Shown here: in pieces, positions 63,112-64,000 of the stretch
Position numbering within the stretch: position 1 is the stretch's first letter
How the letters are laid out: each line of letters begins with the position of its first letter
Origin: Sphingomonas sp.
GTDB taxonomy: Bacteria; Pseudomonadota; Alphaproteobacteria; Sphingomonadales; Sphingomonadaceae
Direction: 5' to 3'
Assembly: GCA_025936675.1 (NCBI GenBank)
Contig: JAICSX010000003.1
Span: 1 to 64,000, forward strand
DNA: 64,000 nucleotides
The notes under the pieces: model-generated
Database searches by the model: none
Told to the model about the DNA's origin: nothing
The model's input: only the letters and a program-made list of their open reading frames with translations
Position numbers and translations under genes: made by a program

Positions 63112-64000
63112 ATGAAAACGCCGCAGCTTCTGAACTATGAGCGCGACCGCTGGGTCGCCGGCGACGGCAACCTCGCCGAGATCCCGAGCGCGATCGACGG
63201 CGCGCCGGTGGCGATAACCGGCTCCGCCGGAATCGATTTCGGGGCAATGCTTCGGCACGCGCGCGAGGTCGGCGGACCTGCGCTCCGAAAGCTCACGTTC
63301 CATGATCGCGCGCGGATGATCAAGGCGCTCGGCCTCGCGATCATGGCGCGCAAGGAGGAGCTGTACGAGCTCAATTACCAGACCGGCGCGACACGCAAGG
63401 ACGGCTGGATCGATATCGAGGGCGGCGCCGGAACGCTCTTCTCCTTCTCGTCCAAGGGCCGCCGCGAGCTTCCCGACGCGCATATGCTGCTCGACGGCCA
63501 GCTCGAAGGCCTATCGAAGAACGGCACCTTCGTCGGGCAGCACATCTACACGCCGCTGCAGGGGGCCGCGGTGCACATCAACGCCTTCAACTTTCCCGTG
63601 TGGGGAATGCTGGAGAAGCTGGCGCCGACATTGCTCGCGGGCGTCCCGGCGATCGTGAAGCCCGCGTCGGCCACGGCCTATCTCTGCGAGGCCGCGTTCA
63701 AGATCATGGTCGAGGCAGAGATCCTGCCGCGCGGCGCGATCCAGCTCATCGTCGGCGGCGTCGGCGATTTGTTCGACCACCTCACAGGCCAGGACGTGGT
63801 GAGCTTCACGGGCTCGGCATCGACCGCGCTGAAGCTGAAGTCTCATCCAACAGTGGTGCGCGAATCGGTCCGCTTCGTCGCCGAGCAGGACAGCCTCAAC
63901 GCCTCGCTGCTCGGGCCGGACGCGGCGCCGGGCACTCCCGAGTTCGAGCTGTTCATCAAGGAAGTCGCGACCGAGATGACGGTCAAGGCCGGGCAGAAGT
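63112..64000 (+). CDS. paaZ: PaaZ, oxepin-CoA hydrolase/semialdehyde dehydrogenase (N-terminal part)
   Basis: 296 codons from ATG 63112 to the window edge, without a stop; the frame is open further up to ATG 63061. Aldehyde dehydrogenase fold of the PaaZ type: INAFNFPVWGMLEKLAPTLLAGVPAIVKPASATAY, GGVGDLFDHLTGQDVVSFTGSA, then FVAEQDSLNASLLGPDAAPG and EMTVKAGQK. The window ends one base into the codon after AGQK, where the catalytic Cys (KC) is expected. The C-terminal hydratase domain lies beyond. It fits the paa genes at 53-58 kb: PaaZ opens the oxepin ring. Confidence 0.9.
   Translation, partial: MKTPQLLNYERDRWVAGDGNLAEIPSAIDGAPVAITGSAGIDFGAMLRHAREVGGPALRKLTFHDRARMIKALGLAIMARKEELYELNYQTGATRKDGWIDIEGGAGTLFSFSSKGRRELPDAHMLLDGQLEGLSKNGTFVGQHIYTPLQGAAVHINAFNFPVWGMLEKLAPTLLAGVPAIVKPASATAYLCEAAFKIMVEAEILPRGAIQLIVGGVGDLFDHLTGQDVVSFTGSASTALKLKSHPTVVRESVRFVAEQDSLNASLLGPDAAPGTPEFELFIKEVATEMTVKAGQK

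Overview
The window reads as chromosome of a GC-rich alphaproteobacterium, most likely a sphingomonad (Sphingomonadales). The grounds are high GC, an argC-J-B-F-G run with divergent argR, phaR with PHA genes, a fused-E1/E2 plus phenylacetate (paa) operon, TamA/TamB, and several small proteins of a type I associate with sphingomonads. No rRNA, IS element, integrase or CRISPR array is visible. One tRNA (Arg, CCG) is present.

Layout: 0-4.3 kb holds the glnA tail, a tandem PilZ protein, a polytopic membrane protein and an APC amino-acid permease. 4.3-8.0 kb is an accessory-looking patch: an RTX/FG-GAP protein, three small genes and about nine copies of a short dispersed repeat. 8.0-14.2 kb is tamA-tamB. 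14.2-16.6 kb has small genes around a divergent pair, an S24 repressor facing a 58-aa HTH-like gene. 16.6-24.1 kb is housekeeping: a PfpI-type protein, topoisomerase IB, MscS channel, MaoC hydratase, thiolase, slipin and MFS exporter. 24.1-31.5 kb contains the polyhydroxyalkanoate genes (phaZ, a low-complexity candidate phasin, phaR, a PhaC-like hydrolase), an ABC exporter, and a 16-codon gene whose Shine-Dalgarno is a 15-nt perfect complement of the 16S rRNA 3' end. 31.5-38.7 kb is tRNA-Arg and arginine biosynthesis. 38.7-41.2 kb is an MBOAT acyltransferase with an SGNH-like partner. 41.5-47.5 kb has secreted hydrolases including a GH3 glycosidase. 47.6-49.2 kb is a nucleotidyltransferase-fold/metallophosphoesterase pair. 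49.2-58.0 kb is an eight-gene minus-strand run (paaI, paaA, paaB, paaC, paaE, aminotransferase, fused E1, E2) with divergent paaG. 58.0-64.0 kb has a PLP dehydratase, an ACAD10/11-like kinase/dehydrogenase pair, an SDR, an exported methyltransferase-like protein and the start of paaZ.

How genes work together: the minus-strand paa run can be read as one route, aromatic amino acid to 2-oxo acid (aminotransferase), to aryl-acetyl-CoA (E1/E2), to ring epoxidation (PaaABCE), with PaaI, PaaG and PaaZ for salvage and later steps. The PHA genes share a short TTGCRRTGC motif upstream that may be the PhaR operator. Two ARG boxes sit between argC and argR.

Genes are packed very tightly. Same-strand neighbours often overlap as ATGA, GTGA or TTGA, and eight of sixteen convergent pairs share their stop codons in a single tetranucleotide.

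All family assignments come from reading the sequence, without database searches.
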